Positions 63,500 to 64,000 of a stretch of 64,000 nt of DNA are shown piece by piece. Source of the DNA: Eulemur rufifrons (taxonomy: Eukaryota; Chordata; Mammalia; Primates; Lemuridae); contig NC_091002.1 of NCBI RefSeq assembly GCF_041146395.1, forward strand, positions 1,296,501 through 1,360,500, written 5' to 3'. Under the pieces are notes generated by a model. That model did not search any database. It was not told the DNA's origin and saw nothing but the letters and a program-made list of their open reading frames with translations. The stretch's first letter is position 1. Each line of letters opens with the position of its first letter. The position numbers were made by a program, and so were the translations under genes.

Positions 63500-64000
63500 T
63501 AGAGGGAGGGAGGAAAGAATATTTAAAGAGATAATAATTGAAACTTCCCAAATTTGGTGAAACACATAAATTTATAGATTCAGGAAGGTCAGTGAACCCT
63601 AAAGAGGATAAATTCAAATAAAACCGTTCCCAGACACATTGAAATTAAACTGATGAAAATCAAATATGAAGGAAAAAATCTTGAAAGGAGCCACAGAAAA
63701 TCAACACATTACATATAGAGGAAATGATCTGGGCAACTGCAGATTTTTCATCAGAAACCATATAGGCCAGAAGAGACTGAAACTATATTTCATTATTTTT
63801 TAAAATGCTGAAAGAAAGAACTGTCAATCCAGCTTGAATTTTTTAAAGACCCATCTATATGCTGTTTACAAGAAGCCCACATTAAGTATAATGATATAGG
63901 TAGATTGAAAGTAAAAGAGTGAGAAAAGATATAGCATGTAAACATGAATCAAAAGAAAGCTGGCATGGTTACATTAATAGTAGAAAAAGTAGACTTTGGA
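63500..64000 (+). mobile_element. L1M interior, sense, runs off window end
   Basis: 'agaaaccatataggccagaa', 'gagactgaaac', 'atgctgtttacaagaagccc' and 'caaaagaaagctggcatggt' match old L1 interior sequence. The reading frames are broken, and the 5' edge is uncertain (may start near 63140). Confidence 0.75.

Larger units (their letters stand above)
61841..64000. other. Flank downstream of SLC2A9
   Basis: An L2 tail (61880-61970), a MaLR LTR (62221-62633) and an L1M at the right edge. About 62640-63200 is AT-rich with nothing recognisable. In human, DRD5 lies beyond SLC2A9 on this side, but it is not reached here. Confidence 0.7.

Overview
The window is a piece of primate nuclear genome, most likely from a strepsirrhine and probably a Malagasy lemur. 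The youngest Alu copies (20.7-21.1 kb, 32.4-32.8 kb, 33.6-33.9 kb) carry strepsirrhine-type variants, such as 'aatcctagcactctgggagg', 'gtgagctaggctgatgcc' and an inserted 'ggacagctaaaaatatatat' spacer. Several L1 3' ends belong to one family with a shared, non-human-looking 3' UTR. An older dimeric AluJ-like copy, MIR, L2, old L1M, MaLR (MLT1-class) LTRs and hAT remnants complete an ordinary placental-mammal background.

The only gene I can support is the 3' half of SLC2A9 (GLUT9, urate transporter) on the + strand. Six coding exons are at 5119-5306, 10906-11015, 27199-27300, 30092-30167, 44446-44573 and 60040-60294 (stop TAA). They are followed by a 3' UTR with a candidate AATAAA at 61819-61824. 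The exons for the N-terminal half must lie upstream. Everything between the exons is intron filled with repeats.

The striking point is that this SLC2A9 copy looks damaged. The exon at 10906 has GG instead of AG at its acceptor and is one base short (110 instead of 111), so it is frameshifted. The exon at 44446 has CG instead of AG at its acceptor. Several residues that are nearly invariant in GLUT proteins are changed: Asn-to-Asp in the TM7 NxI motif, Arg-to-Trp in the GRR loop, and Arg-to-Gln in the RPAA motif. By my count the Arg-to-Trp change is at the position of human R380W, a known renal-hypouricaemia loss-of-function allele. The last exon is intact and very well conserved, so any decay would be recent. 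One alternative AG, 20 bases inside the damaged exon, would restore the reading frame exactly, at the cost of scrambling TM7.

Region by region: 1-5118 is upstream intron with L2/MIR debris and a short L1 3' end. 5307-10905 is intron with MIRs. 11016-27198 is a large intron with two sense MLT1 LTRs, a small palindromic transposon-like element, a 23/24-bp minisatellite expanded inside an antisense MaLR LTR, an old L1 carrying a nested lemur Alu, a degenerate minisatellite and an AluJ-like copy. 27301-30091 holds a 74-bp triplication. 30168-44445 holds a CA-rich satellite, two Alus, a CpG-rich pocket, a long antisense L1 and a twin-primed L1 hairpin. 44574-60039 holds a second long antisense L1 and four MaLR LTRs. 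61.9-64 kb is intergenic, with another LTR and an L1M that runs off the end.
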